Positions 12,083-23,240 of a stretch of 64,000 nucleotides of DNA are shown piece by piece (the stretch's first letter is position 1; every line of letters begins with the position of its first letter). The translations under genes were made by a program, and so were the position numbers. Origin of the DNA: Cylicocyclus nassatus. Its lineage: Eukaryota; Nematoda; Chromadorea; Rhabditida; Strongylidae. The stretch spans positions 18,459,433 to 18,523,432 of the forward strand of contig CATQJL010000001.1 of NCBI GenBank assembly GCA_958299035.1, read 5' to 3'. The notes under the pieces were generated by a model, which did no database searches, was not told the origin of the DNA, and saw nothing but the letters and a program-made list of their open reading frames with translations.

Positions 12083-13000
12083 TTAGGTTGTTGCAAAAAT
12101 AATGTCCGTTTTTCTAGGCGTATATTCCAAACGTTTTTCTCCTTCAGGCTTTCTTTTTCGATACAGATTTTGCACATCATTAGAAAGCTTTCTTCATGTA
12201 CTTACTTTCTAACGGTGGTAAAACTAAGCTTTTATCTCATCTGTGAGATTTTCACCAGCATTTTGAACAGCCGCACTCAAAATCGAAATTTCATTGCTCC
12301 AACTTTCTTGGCCATAATTCAGGCGCAAATAAACGAATTCTTCTGAAAACATAGCTACTGTATAGGATTGATATTGTTTACTTATTGCATGTTAGAATAA
12401 GTTTTTCGATTATACCTGAACTGACTCGAGCTTCAAAAAAGATACTCGCTGCCTGGAACTCCATGGGTTCGAAATTTTTCCTGATTAGGGCAATCGCTGA
12501 AACTTCGCTCATTTCTGTAGGCTTAAGGTAAGGACATCTTATCTACAATTTATGCAGAAAAACTTAGCTATTCAGTGCATGAAAAATTCCAAGTTTTCAT
12601 AGTTTGGGACTTCCAACCTATCACAAATAGGCTTAAAAAAGTGAACAATTTTGGATTTCTATCTTTTTTAATTCGCAGAACTTCTTCGCTAAAGTTCTTT
12701 CTATATATAATTATACTAGTGGGTTGCGTCTACAAAATAAGCTGACTAGCAGCCATAACAACAAAACTTGAATGAATTTGTAATCTTTCAAAAACGAGGT
12801 TTTCAAAAGCAAAACTTTTGGTTTTTTGACGCATGGTTTTCTTCCCGTTTGCGATATCAATATAAGCAGGTGCGCCTTAATTACGAAAGTTTGCTGCTTC
12901 TGATGGTCTTGACCGCATTCAAAAATATGAAGACTGAACGAAGTTATAGCTTTTCAAAGTGAAATTTTGCAAAACGGACATTATTTTTGCAACAACCTAA
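12083..13000. mobile_element. TTAGGTTG mariner-type MITE, 918 bp (M1)
   Basis: It begins TTAGGTTGTTGCAAAAATAA and ends with the inverted counterpart ..TTTTTGCAACAACCTAA, flanked by TA on both sides (12081-12082 and 13001-13002). Mariner elements insert at TA and often carry TTAGGTTG-like ends. The interior encodes no transposase. A homologous empty site at 2567-2590 confirms the boundaries. It has the same length and related internal sequence, in inverted orientation, as the element at 18258-19175. Confidence 0.85.
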
Positions 13001-13170
13001 TATTTAGTATATAAGCTCGTTATTGAATTTTTTGCGAATCTTGGACCTGCTCGCACTTTGGATCAGGCAGTACTTACAATGAATGACACCTGGACCGCTT
13101 AAAGGTTGAGGTGTCATTTATTGTAGGTTTTTCATGGGGGTTCTATGAGTTTCGACAGACTAAAAATTGT
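13001..13170 (+). repeat. Repeat E, copy 2 (right part, beyond the MITE)
   Basis: It continues the copy whose left flank is 12068-12082. It carries TATTTAG, CCTGCTCGCACTTTGGATCA and the ACACCTGGACCGC..GGTTGAGG block also found at 2580-2860. Confidence 0.5.
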
Positions 13171-13787
13171 CAAATCAGATAATTGCTTTCACAAATCCTG
13201 TGATGCAATTCAGAGGTTCTTAATTTTCCAAATTTTCGTGAAGTGAGACAAAAAACGATGAGTTTGCAAAGTCAGTGAATAGATCGTTTATCAAAATTTG
13301 CTGAAGAAGTCTGAAATCATGACTGCTATGTATGTTGTAAGAAAAGGAAAGGCAGTTAGATAATTCTATAAAATTTGTCTAATTTCATTCTGTATTTGCG
13401 GATAGGTGACAAACGACTAAAGTAACCTAATATCATACGAAAATATGCGGGGTAGATTCAGGGGAAGGAGAGGGAAAGGGAAGTAACCTGTAACAATGTG
13501 CTTCGTACATGATCACAATTCACAAAATCAAACTCCTGATGTGATCAAAATATGGTGACATGCTCTGACAACAAACAAATATCTGAATACTAAGCAGTAA
13601 AAGGCTAGTGTTCGGCCAGCTGTCCCCCTTCATATGGTGCCGTGCACTTTTTTTCTACTTCTATGCGCCATTGTTGGTAAGATCATAAAGCATTCCAAAT
13701 TCCGTGCTACAATCCCAGTAAATGTTATCCTCTCTTATTCTTGTGAGTTCCTGTTTTCGTAATGGATTTGATAACAATTAATTACAG
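13171..13787. other. Presumed intron or intergenic sequence upstream of the exon
   Basis: I see no coding exon. The segment ends in AATTAATTACAG, a nematode-style 3' splice site (A/T-rich tract followed by CAG) directly before the exon at 13788. No further upstream exon could be recognised. Confidence 0.35.
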
Positions 13788-14024
13788 CTAACGACCTTTC
13801 ATGGCATCACATCCGGCATGGATTGGTGGGTAGCAGAGATAGCGGATGAATGCAGGAAACATTGGATACTTGGGTCGGCTTGGGATGCGGCATGGACTTA
13901 TCATCCGCGATTCAAGCCATACGAACAATATGATATGGCGCTGGAATTGAACAAGCGCTGCGGGTACCAACCTGTTGGCTTCAAAAAACAAGTCCCCTTA
14001 TACATGGTTCGTCATATTCAATAA
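13788..14024 (+). CDS. Probable terminal exon of an unrecognised host gene
   Basis: After a splice-acceptor-like ATTACAG at 13781-13787, a 78-codon frame opens in phase 0 and ends with TAA at 14022-14024. The peptide starts LTTFHGITSGMDWW and is rich in Trp, Tyr, His and Cys, with conserved-looking runs such as GSAWDAAWTYHPRF near residues 35-48 and ELNKRCGYQPVGFKKQ near residues 57-72. This composition is unlike chance frames in the window and suggests selection. I do not recognise the family, so no function is given. The upstream exons were not found, so the gene may be partial or the exon may be a relic. Confidence 0.5.
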   Translation, partial: LTTFHGITSGMDWWVAEIADECRKHWILGSAWDAAWTYHPRFKPYEQYDMALELNKRCGYQPVGFKKQVPLYMVRHIQ

Positions 14025-14744
14025 TTTTAAATTTCGCTACAAAGCAGATATAGCTAAGAAATTCTATTCCCGTCGAGTTTTGAAATCAACTTGGTTTTTC
14101 ACCTAGGTTTTGCAAAGCCCCCTCAGTCCTTTAAGGCAGTTCCTGAAAGTAGTGTTACAAGCGGGGTGGTGGGGGGGGGGGGTATTAAAGAATCACTACG
14201 TAATATATTTTGGAATCGTTATTTACCCATTATTACCCCTGATCCGTGGAACACGGCAAACGAGGAGGCAGCAGACGGAGAAATTATGATGAAATACACT
14301 GATCTTTGACTTTGGATTGCTGCCAAGTGGCACGCGTTTTGACGCTGCCAAATTTCATAACGAGTGACCAAGCATATTTTCGTAAAAGGGTCACGCGTAT
14401 TTCGAAAGGCAATCATGAGTATCGCAATGAATTTGAGACTGGGTCGGCAGTGTCCGGGTGTATTATTCGTATACCTGCTTTTTTTTCGAGCTTGTTATCC
14501 CAGAATGTGTCTTGAAATGATGCCAAATTGCGTGTCTTGAGCTAAATTCAGCTATGTTCTCAACTCTTGGTACAAAAGGCTCTAACCAAGAACACTCACT
14601 TTAAGATTACCTTGCTTCCGCGTGTAGACAAGAGAGTGCGTGAGTAACTTGGTCTCGCTGGTAATTTTGGAAGCCTTTATCTAATAACAGCTTTGCTTTT
14701 GCTTGTTTAACTGAGTCCCACTGGTGCTTTCAACTAGGTAACGG
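14025..14744. other. 3' flank of the exon, no feature recognised
   Basis: A 12-base G run occurs near 14169-14180. Short open frames show no motif. No canonical AATAAA was found close after the stop codon of the preceding exon; the nearest similar hexamer is AATAAT at the stop itself. Confidence 0.35.
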
Positions 14745-15620
14745 TGTATAAGCGGGACGTGGGGCACTTCCATCGGGCAGGGAAACGGATTTATGTACGT
14801 TTGGGGCAGTTCTTAAAATGAAAGCCAAAAATGGCATGTACGGCAATTTACGCTATAATTACTTGATTTCGTTGTTTTCTTTCTGTAGAGTCGTAAGGTC
14901 GGTTATATTTACATATACGGTCTTCAAGCGGCACATAGGGCATAATTTTTCTTTTTGAATAGTTACTATCGGTCTGTAAGCGGCACGTAGGGCAACTCGA
15001 TCGGGCAGGGAAACAGATTTTTGTACATTTGGGGCAGTTCTCATAATTTTTGAAAAGTCTTCAAGCGGCACGTAGGGCATAAAGTTTCTTTTTGAATAGT
15101 TACTATCGGTCTGTAAGCGGCACGTAGGGCAACTCGATCGGGCAGGGAAACAGATTTTTGTACATTTGGGGCAGTTTTCGAAATTGAAGTTCCTAAAATG
15201 GCACGTACGGCAATTTGAGAATACGCTGTCAGTTAATACTTGGATTTCGTTGTTTTCTTTTTGTAAGAGTCGTAGTTGGTTTTTCTTATATATAAGGTCT
15301 TCAAACGGCACATAAGGCATAAACTTTCTTTTGAATAGTTACTATCGGTCTGTAAGCGGCACATAGGGCAACTCGATCGGGCAGGGAAACAGATTTTTGT
15401 ACGTTTGGGGCAGTTCTTATAATTTTTAAACGTCAAGAGGCACGTAGGGCAACTCGATCGGGCAGGGAAACAGATTTTTGTGCGTTTGGGGCAGTTCTTA
15501 TAATTTTTAAACGGTCTTTAAGAGGCACGTAGGGCATAAACTGTCTTTCAGATGGATAATATTGGTTTGTAAGCGGCAAAAATTTGATCGGACACGGAAA
15601 CATATTTTTTTACGTTTGTG
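14745..15620 (-). pseudogene. Decayed tandem array of CxxC zinc-ribbon-like units
   Basis: On the minus strand, a unit encoding NCPKCTKICFPARSSCPTC, then roughly a dozen polar residues, then a second CPMCRLKT block, recurs about six times. The DNA core GGGCAGGGAAACAGATTT is seen near 14776, 15003, 15139, 15379, 15459 and (degenerate) 15588. Paired CxxC knuckles are the hallmark of zinc ribbons, but no specific family is identified. Units lie in different frames and some are read out of frame, so the array is broken as sequenced. A non-repetitive frame upstream on the minus strand (15805 to about 15620) could be part of the same former gene. Spacing between units varies (about 80 to 240 bp). 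Confidence 0.5.
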
Positions 15621-15805
15621 CAGTTCTCATGATTGGCGATCTTTAGGTGGCTCAGTAGTCGTGCTTTTCGGGGGATCACCTTTTGTAGTAAAGCTTCATA
15701 CTCTTTTGAAGAAAAAATTGAAGTACTCTCTGACAAAGTCCTTGGACGATTGATTTCGTTGCTGTCGGAATTGATTCTGAGAGAAAAGTGTTTTTTGTAG
15801 TACAC

Positions 15806-16345
15806 ATAATTGTCATAAGTGTACTTCGACTTCCAAAACGATAGGAGTTCTGCTGCTTACTAAACTATCTTTTATGGAACTTGCTGAAAAGAACTGGAAG
15901 AGCAAATTCTCTTTGAGAGCGTAGAAAAGTGGGGGGGGGGTATCTGAATGTCTTTATGAGAAGGGAAAGGATTTTTCAGAACGAGCGTGGTAAACGAGAG
16001 AAAAATAATATTCTCCATACATGGTTGTAGCACGAATTTCGAGAAATGCTGAATGATTTGTGGAGATTATTGCTTCTTCGAGGAGTTCTCCTTTTGTAGA
16101 ATGCTCCTCGCAAAAATACCCTCAGGAAAGGAACAGGAAACTTATTTAGAAATATTTATAGTCACAACTAAGCCCTTATATTGTATGTGTCCTGACTCAC
16201 TTGCACCCCTAGGGTCGCTAGTCTTGTTAGATATTATGAAATGCATGGGAAGTTACGATCTGCGAGAGGCACTAGATCGACAAATACTAACGTAGTGTTA
16301 CATTTTCGGAATGATGGAAATGCACTTCAAGCTGGTCCTTTCAAA
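15806..16345. other. Unassigned sequence
   Basis: I see no gene or repeat with a partner in the window. A G run lies near 15931-15940. Confidence 0.35.
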
Positions 16346-16667
16346 GGCAGCGTCCGTGCAAAACGCAAAGTAATTTTAGGGCCCTAACTAAGGCACGGCC
16401 GAAGAGGCAGTGCAAATGACTCACTAACGGCTGAGAAAACGCCTACAAACTGGATTTCGATCGTATTTCGTATCTGAAGACTTGCATCGTGTTTGCATGC
16501 TTTCGCGGACCCATGCGAAACTGATGTATCGCGCCGAGTCCATGCGAAATACGACCTAGGACCCAGTTTAGAGGCGAATATCTCAGCCATTGGAACACAC
16601 CTGAGCTGCCGGTTGGGCAGTGTCTTAGTTGGCGTCCCAGAATTACTGCATTTGCCTGGACGCTGCC
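16346..16667. mobile_element. GGCAGCGT foldback MITE, 322 bp
   Basis: It starts GGCAGCGTCCGTGCAAA and ends ..TTTGCCTGGACGCTGCC, and the two halves are imperfect inverted copies across most of the length. Shared blocks include TTTTAGGGCCCTAACTAAGGCAC against AGTGTCTTAGTTGGCGTCCCA, and AACGGCTGAGA against TCTCAGCCATT. It encodes nothing. Related copies are at 22704-23055 and 23241-23778. The transposon superfamily is not assigned. Confidence 0.8.
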
Positions 16668-17550
16668 TCTAAAATGAAATACAAATTCGCACAATTCTGA
16701 CTTGGCCAACGCCACCATCTAACCTTTTTTCTTGGTGAGTGACATATCTTCAACGAAGAGTGGACAAAGTTTGTATGCAAATCAAATTCGAATTACTCAA
16801 ATTGTTTGACTTTCAGTCAGCTTTCTTGTGCACTAAGACTGCTTTTGATTTCCCAAATTATCCAAACTTGCAGCTCATGCAGTTCCTCACGATATTAGCT
16901 TTAAGCACGATTGCGCACAGTTCGCGAGTGCAATTCACCAATAATTTGTGATGTGTGGCCACTACAACAACTTCATCATGTCTATAGCGAAAACCTTGCA
17001 GATCGCTTTTTCGAACTTTCAAAAATGGATATCTGCGAACTCTCTTCACCTTTTCCTTTTAGCTAATGCAGTTTTGAATTTCTCGTAGAAACTGTACTTT
17101 TATGATGGATTGATTGCTGGTTTTATTAGCTGTCAAAGTAACTTCCTCTATTTGTTAACGAGATGGTAGTGCGAATACGTTCTATTATATATGATAAAGT
17201 TTACGATATGTATGAGATCTTGACGAATAGCATGTAGATACTTATTTCCTTATCATTATCATTTCTTAATTTTTTACATAGCCAGAAACGTGGAAGTAAT
17301 TTGTCGGAATCTCGCAAATTATTGTTTGCTGAACATAGATTTCGAACCTGCGGTTCGCAAAAATTTTCCTAGTTAGTGCCGATTTGATTGTTGATAAAAA
17401 CTTTTCGCGGCTTGATCATCTTCCATTGTACTGTTCAATGTACTTTTCTGCAATTTCGATAAACTATAATGCTTTATTCTAGAACTACACCTGCGTGTTG
17501 GAAAAAGTAGCCCACTATTATTTTGTGCACAACAAGGGGAACGGCTACGT
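16668..17550. other. Unassigned sequence before the assembly gap
   Basis: I recognise nothing here. A short plus-strand frame at 16739-16951 has no known motif. Confidence 0.35.
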
Positions 17551-18050
17551 NNNNNNNNNNNNNNNNNNNNNNNNNNNNNNNNNNNNNNNNNNNNNNNNNN
17601 NNNNNNNNNNNNNNNNNNNNNNNNNNNNNNNNNNNNNNNNNNNNNNNNNNNNNNNNNNNNNNNNNNNNNNNNNNNNNNNNNNNNNNNNNNNNNNNNNNNN
17701 NNNNNNNNNNNNNNNNNNNNNNNNNNNNNNNNNNNNNNNNNNNNNNNNNNNNNNNNNNNNNNNNNNNNNNNNNNNNNNNNNNNNNNNNNNNNNNNNNNNN
17801 NNNNNNNNNNNNNNNNNNNNNNNNNNNNNNNNNNNNNNNNNNNNNNNNNNNNNNNNNNNNNNNNNNNNNNNNNNNNNNNNNNNNNNNNNNNNNNNNNNNN
17901 NNNNNNNNNNNNNNNNNNNNNNNNNNNNNNNNNNNNNNNNNNNNNNNNNNNNNNNNNNNNNNNNNNNNNNNNNNNNNNNNNNNNNNNNNNNNNNNNNNNN
18001 NNNNNNNNNNNNNNNNNNNNNNNNNNNNNNNNNNNNNNNNNNNNNNNNNN
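17551..18050. other. Assembly gap, 500 N
   Basis: The sequence is exactly 500 consecutive N, a conventional placeholder for a scaffold join. The true distance is unknown. Any frame reading across it is meaningless. Confidence 0.99.
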
Positions 18051-18257
18051 AAGTGGAAACGTTTGATGGACAAAAAGTGCTCATTTTTTTGACAGCAAAT
18101 CTGAATTTTTAACCAGTACAACTCATTTTTTTGAGAATGATTTAATTGCATGAAAAAACTTATTAGGACTAAGACTTTTTCAAAATTTATAAGCCTTGAC
18201 GTGCAAATCATGCGTTGAAGCCTCCCAAAGAGTCAAATTATGTTTTTCCTTATTGTA

Positions 18258-19175
18258 TTAGGTTGATGCAAAAATAATGGCCGATTTGCGAATTCTTACT
18301 TTGACATGCTACAACCTTTTAAAAAATCCACATTTCTGAATGCGGTTAAGACCATCAGAAGCAGCAAACCGTTTGCAATACAGCGCACATTTGCATGCAG
18401 TAATATCACAAACGGGAGAAAAATACGGATTGAAAACAAAAAATGCTTTCTTCTAAAACCTTGTATATGACAATTCAAAAATTTCCCTCAGAGTTAGTTA
18501 GTTTGAACGATAAGTAGCCCGTAGTCTCGTAGTCGCAAGTCAGTAGTACAAAATACTATGGAAAGGGTTTAGAGGAAAAAAACATGAGGAAAGAAAAAAT
18601 AGAGTTCAAGGTTGTTAGTTTTTTGCAACATGTTTTTCAGTATCCTCAAAGTCCCGAACATAGAATTTTCTAGAAAACTGTGTACTGAATAGCTGGATTT
18701 TTTTTGGGAAAACTGCTATAAGATGCACGAGCATTACGCCTACAGAATAGAGTAAAGGATGGCGAATGACTTCTTCAAAGGAAATTCATGGTCATAAAAT
18801 GGCAGCAACGGCTACCCATGTTAAGAAGCCGATATCTCAGTCAGTATAACTCCAGAAAATACAGTTGAGTATGCAGTACGATGTAGACAACGTCTATGAC
18901 ATATGATAGCTAAAATTTCGAAATAGCGCCAATCATACGCGCTCTGATTATAGCCAGAAAAGTGAATGCATTATAATTCTGAACTTGGATGTGGTTATTT
19001 GAAGCTCACTAACTTTTTAACAGATGACGATGGAAGCTCGCTTCAACCACCATTAGAGCATGAAAACAGCTCACGAATGATATGCTATACTTCTCCCAGA
19101 AAAAAAAAGTTTGATGGGAAAAGTTGGCCTGAGGAAAGGTTTGGCAAATCGGCCATTAGTTTTGCATCAACCTAA
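18258..19175. mobile_element. TTAGGTTG mariner-type MITE, 918 bp (M2)
   Basis: It begins TTAGGTTGATGCAAAAATAA and ends ..TTAGTTTTGCATCAACCTAA, flanked by TA (18256-18257 and 19176-19177). An internal block (ACCATCAGAAGCAGCAAAC near 18350) is the reverse complement of TTTGCTGCTTCTGATGGT near 12890 in M1, so M1 and M2 are family members in opposite orientation. No transposase is present. Confidence 0.85.
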
Positions 19176-19325
19176 TATATGCGAATACTTAAGGAGCTTG
19201 AGAACCTATCGACTTCTGATCTGACATTCAGGGAAATATACATTCTTCACGCTTATTCTCTACGGCTACTTGATCACTATGCAAGTTTATAAGCGCCACT
19301 ATTGAGAATTTACGACATCATTATA

Positions 19326-19815
19326 TTAGGTTGGAAAGAAAAGAATGTCGTTTTGGATAGCAAAGCAATGAGATGAATCGAAAAAAATATATGTGAGGGA
19401 TACCATTTGATAGGGAAAAGGAAGCTCTACAAGATGACCTTTGAGCATTTGCAGAAATCATGATTTACCCAAAGTTTAAAGTCAAAACATAAGAGCAACT
19501 CATGATGCCAAAAATCCGATTTTTGTCCTTATAAAATCATACAAACTTCTCAGTTGCTCCTGTATGCAACCACAAGCAGTAACCCAAGGGTTAACTTGTC
19601 ATAATTTATTCATGTTTACAAATCAAAATTTGGAAGTGGAAAACAGCAAGCTGCTCAGCTCCTCCCCCAGTAGTCTTGGTCGCTTCCACATATGCCATAG
19701 TATACTACAAACCTTCGAAACTCGAACCCTGACCTCGGTTACGTAATTCTTGAGAAATATCATTTTTGGAGAAAAAAATACCGAAAAAGCCATATTCTTT
19801 TCTTTCCAACCCAAA
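19326..19815. mobile_element. TTAGGTTGGAAAGAAA MITE, 490 bp (M3)
   Basis: It begins TTAGGTTGGAAAGAAAAGAA and ends ..TTCTTTTCTTTCCAACCCAAA, where the last bases are a mutated CCTAA. TA is present on both sides (19324-19325 and 19816-19817). Its ends differ from M1/M2 after the shared TTAGGTTG, so it is a different subfamily. No coding capacity was seen. Confidence 0.75.
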
Positions 19816-20013
19816 TAAAAGAAGGATGAGACGGGGAGAAGAGGACTGGGCGGTTACTGTAAGAGAGCGGGATTATACAAATAATTTCTCTCCTTCTCTC
19901 TGAAAATATTGAAATAATTCCAGAAAAACAGAGAATACAAATAACCTAAAAGGTTTTCGGGTATATGGCCGCAGCTATCCCCCTTTTTCAAAATCCCAGT
20001 GCTGAAAAATCGA

Positions 20014-20456
20014 AGAAACGAGAGATGCGGAACAAGTTAGCGCTCACCTTATATATAGCTTGCAGTCAAGAGCAGGCGACCACCCGGAAGCGCCGCTGTT
20101 ATGATATTGGTGTATTCAAATCACTAAAAAGTCCTATAAAAATCTTAGTCTTGCTAAAAACACCTACAATAATCATACACTCTCCATAGTCGTGTAAGCA
20201 CAGTTGGTCATTTCCATTTCATGAGGTGGGGGCGGTATAGCGAAGCTCGGCACGGAGAAAAACGAATCATTGCAGGAGCCACAGAAACGCTGATCGCGGG
20301 TCTGAACTGTGTACAAGAAAGAAGAAAGGAAGAATTTACCGAAGGGTAAGAAGAGCAAAAGAATGGGAACGAATTTGTATTGGAGCCAGAAAGAAACGAG
20401 AGATGCGGAACAAGTTAGCGCTCACCCATTCATTTGCTCTGGGAACGAATTTGTAT
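20014..20456 (-). repeat. Inverted duplication, left copy (~0.44 kb)
   Basis: The reverse complement occurs at 26534-26977 with no difference noticed by eye across the whole length, 6.1 kb away. Each copy contains a 34-bp direct repeat (GAAACGAGAGATGCGGAACA and following; 20015-20048 and 20395-20427 here) near its two ends. A 61-codon frame (minus strand here, 20173-20358) is preserved in both copies and has a TTCTTGTACACAG acceptor-like tract in it, but no recognised domain. Confidence 0.8.
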
Positions 20457-22703
20457 TTTTCTTTCAATTGATATGGCTTGAGTAAACATTCGACAGGGCA
20501 AAGCAAGATCTAATGGCTATCAAAAGTCTATCGAAATCGTATTCCACCTGAAGTTCCAAGCTGAAACCTGATAGTACTCGAAAGCGAAGTTCTCCTTTGA
20601 AAATCGTAACTCCGCCCCCAAAAATGTAGAAAATTTCCGATTTATGTCACCATATGCTTGACACTTCGAACTTCAACGTATTCTTTCTGTGGCTAGAAGT
20701 AAAGAAAAATGAATGGTGTGAAATGGCAAACCCGCCCTTACATGTTTTGAGCTCCTCCCACGTATGTGACCATATAGTTCATACATACAGTACGATCTTG
20801 TATTTGTACCCTAGACTTCCCTACTCTAGTTTTCGAGAAACGCGAAGTAAAAAGTAAAAAAGTTATGAAAAACCCTAATATTTTTTGAAAGCTACTATCT
20901 ACTAGTTTTTCATGCAAATTTTCACATCCATAGAGCATCATTCATTCTGTGGTTTCCAACCTTGACAAGATACGGCAGATCAAATGTGACAAATTTCTTT
21001 TTTGCTGTAGCGGTGAGATCTACAAAAGGAGAATTTTTCCCGATATCTAACGTTGCTGGAGGGTTGCGCTGCGAAATGCTTATCGCGATGATTTTCAAAA
21101 AATTTTGAGTCTCTGAACTTTCATAAACATGACCTGTTGTTGTAATCCTTTTGAGTCGCATAAAGACAGCGGCAAGCAAAGTCAAATCTCAAAAAGGTGC
21201 AAATTATGCCACCTCGGAACAAGCGAAATAAGTCGGTCCTTTCGAAATTGCTCAAATCCAAGGGCAGTAGTGCTCAACCGACTATTGGCTACACAATGAG
21301 TAGTGTTTCTGCACTTCTACTACAATAAACTATAATTCCTCAATGTAGAGGCTTCTGAAGGATGTTTGGAGATCTCACCCTTTAGAATCTCTCTTCTGCT
21401 GCATAATCTTTTGAGTATGCATATACATATGTGAAAGATTTGTAGATTGTAAAATAGTAAAATTCATTGCGCTCGTATCTTTTCTGAAAAGAGTTATGGC
21501 GAATCAAACTCAAAGTGCGAAAACTTGTAAAAGTTTTAAAACAACCCGGTATTGATGTGGAAGTCGAGTAATCAGTGTCATTTGGCTCCGAACAGAAATA
21601 ATTCCTTGCTTGGTTTTGGCAATTTTAGAACTAATTTGTCAAAGGTGCTTTTTCTTGCTCTAGAACATCAAACAGGTTTTTGAGCGTCGCTCTCTCCATA
21701 TTTTTAGCAGATCATCATGCTCAGACATTTTTATTGCAGCATTCGAGTGGAAGAGCAGAGTTTCCAAAATAATATGGCATGGCTAGAACATGAAGTTTCT
21801 GCAAAGCTCACTTACGAGTAACCTTGAACAGAATATACTGTTACTCAAACAATATTTGAAAATCCTGTCGCAGCTTTCCGAACATGACATCTTGACGATC
21901 AGCAATCGTGCGCCTTGCACAAAGGCACCTTGACTGGTTTCCATAAATTCTGCACTGTCTGCATATCTATATCAAGCTGTATTCTTTCTTTGCTTTTCTT
22001 TGTTTTTGATTTCGAGATTAATATCCAGCTCTTACTGCAATATAGGTACCCGCAATATATTGTTCAAGCTTATGACAGTTGGATCACTCTTCTAGTAAGC
22101 CTGGTTCGACAGAGGTTCCGGTATACCTGTCATTCCGAAGGCTCCGGCATGCCTCTGATGTTAGGGCACATCAGCACACACTTGGCCGATGGTGTGCGAA
22201 CTTTTATTTTAGTATTCGTGGAAATTCCGTTACCAGTTTTGGCTATTTTTGGATCGTTTTAAAACCATGTTTTTAGTTGTAGTCTTAGAAGCACTTTATG
22301 TGCAGAAATAAAATAAATAAAGTAAATGATTAGCAGACATTGGAGAGTACAATTTGCATTAACTGACTGAGGCTAGTGCAGCCATTTTGCGCTACTGTAG
22401 GTAAAATGAGGTTTTCGGATCAAAAACGATGTCGTAAAAATATATATGTACTGATTTGACTTTATCATAACAGTTTTTGAGGAGTTTAAATGTTAAAAGA
22501 GCAACTTCGTTTTTTCGCTAAATTTTGATTGTGAGGTCAATAGTCTCGGTCTTTAGAGTCATTCCATGTAGCGCAAGATCTCTTCTCTTTAGGAAAAATA
22601 TGGTAAGGAGTTACGAATTCTCGATACCTCGAGATCAACCTACTAATAATGAGAACTTTTCTATGTGAAATTTTAGGTAATTTGGGGTTAATCTGAATTT
22701 GAA
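20457..22703. other. Spacer of the inverted duplication, no supported gene
   Basis: The frame at 21915-22262 (115 codons) is followed by an AATAAA hexamer at 22307-22312, but its N-terminal half is a low-complexity hydrophobic run and the better-looking C-terminal DNA can be read in two frames. I do not call a gene. Nothing else was recognised. Confidence 0.35.
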
Positions 22704-23055
22704 GGCAGCGTCCAGGCAAGTTTGGACACATGGGGATCTCACGTGGATAGTAATTTTGGGGCCCTAACTAAGTCACTGCCCAACCGGCAGCTCAATAGTG
22801 CTCTAACGGCTGAGATATTCCCCTCGAAACTGTACCCCGCAATCGTATTTCGCATGGATTGATGGCGCAAAGCGTGTGTCCTAACGCGAAACTGCCTTGA
22901 ATCCATGCGAATACGATCGCGGGGTCCAGTTTCGAGGGAAATATCCCAGCCGTTAGAGCACTACCTGCGCTGCCACTTGAGCAGTGCCTTAGTTAGGGCC
23001 CCAAAAGTACTTCCCATGTAAAACCCCATAGGTCCAGATCTGTCTGGACGCTGCC
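22704..23055. mobile_element. GGCAGCGT foldback MITE, 352 bp
   Basis: It starts GGCAGCGTCCAGGCAAG and ends ..CTGTCTGGACGCTGCC. The arms extend over nearly the whole element, for example TTTTGGGGCCCTAACTAAG against CTTAGTTAGGGCCCCAAAA, and CTCTAACGGCTGAGATATT against AATATCCCAGCCGTTAGAG. It is non-coding, and its better-preserved symmetry suggests it is younger than the 16.3-kb copy. Confidence 0.85.
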
Positions 23056-23240
23056 TTTAATCGATCCTAACAGTAAAATCCGAGCTTGTAGTTTCACTTT
23101 AGTCTAGATCAATGGCCACTCATCAGGCGTTTGATTTACGAACCCATGCACTTCTGCACCCTTATAAAGTCCCTATACTTCAACCAGTTCTATTAATATT
23201 TTCAGAATTTCATATTAGCACATTACTTGATCATCTTAAA

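Noticed and set aside
17474..18211. Long open frames on both strands across 17.5-18.2 kb
   Set aside because: They exist only because 500 N carry no stop codons.
21915..22262. 115-codon frame followed by AATAAA, considered as a small membrane-protein gene
   Set aside because: Hydrophobic stretches come from T-rich DNA, no splice signals or motif support it, and another frame is equally open over its second half.
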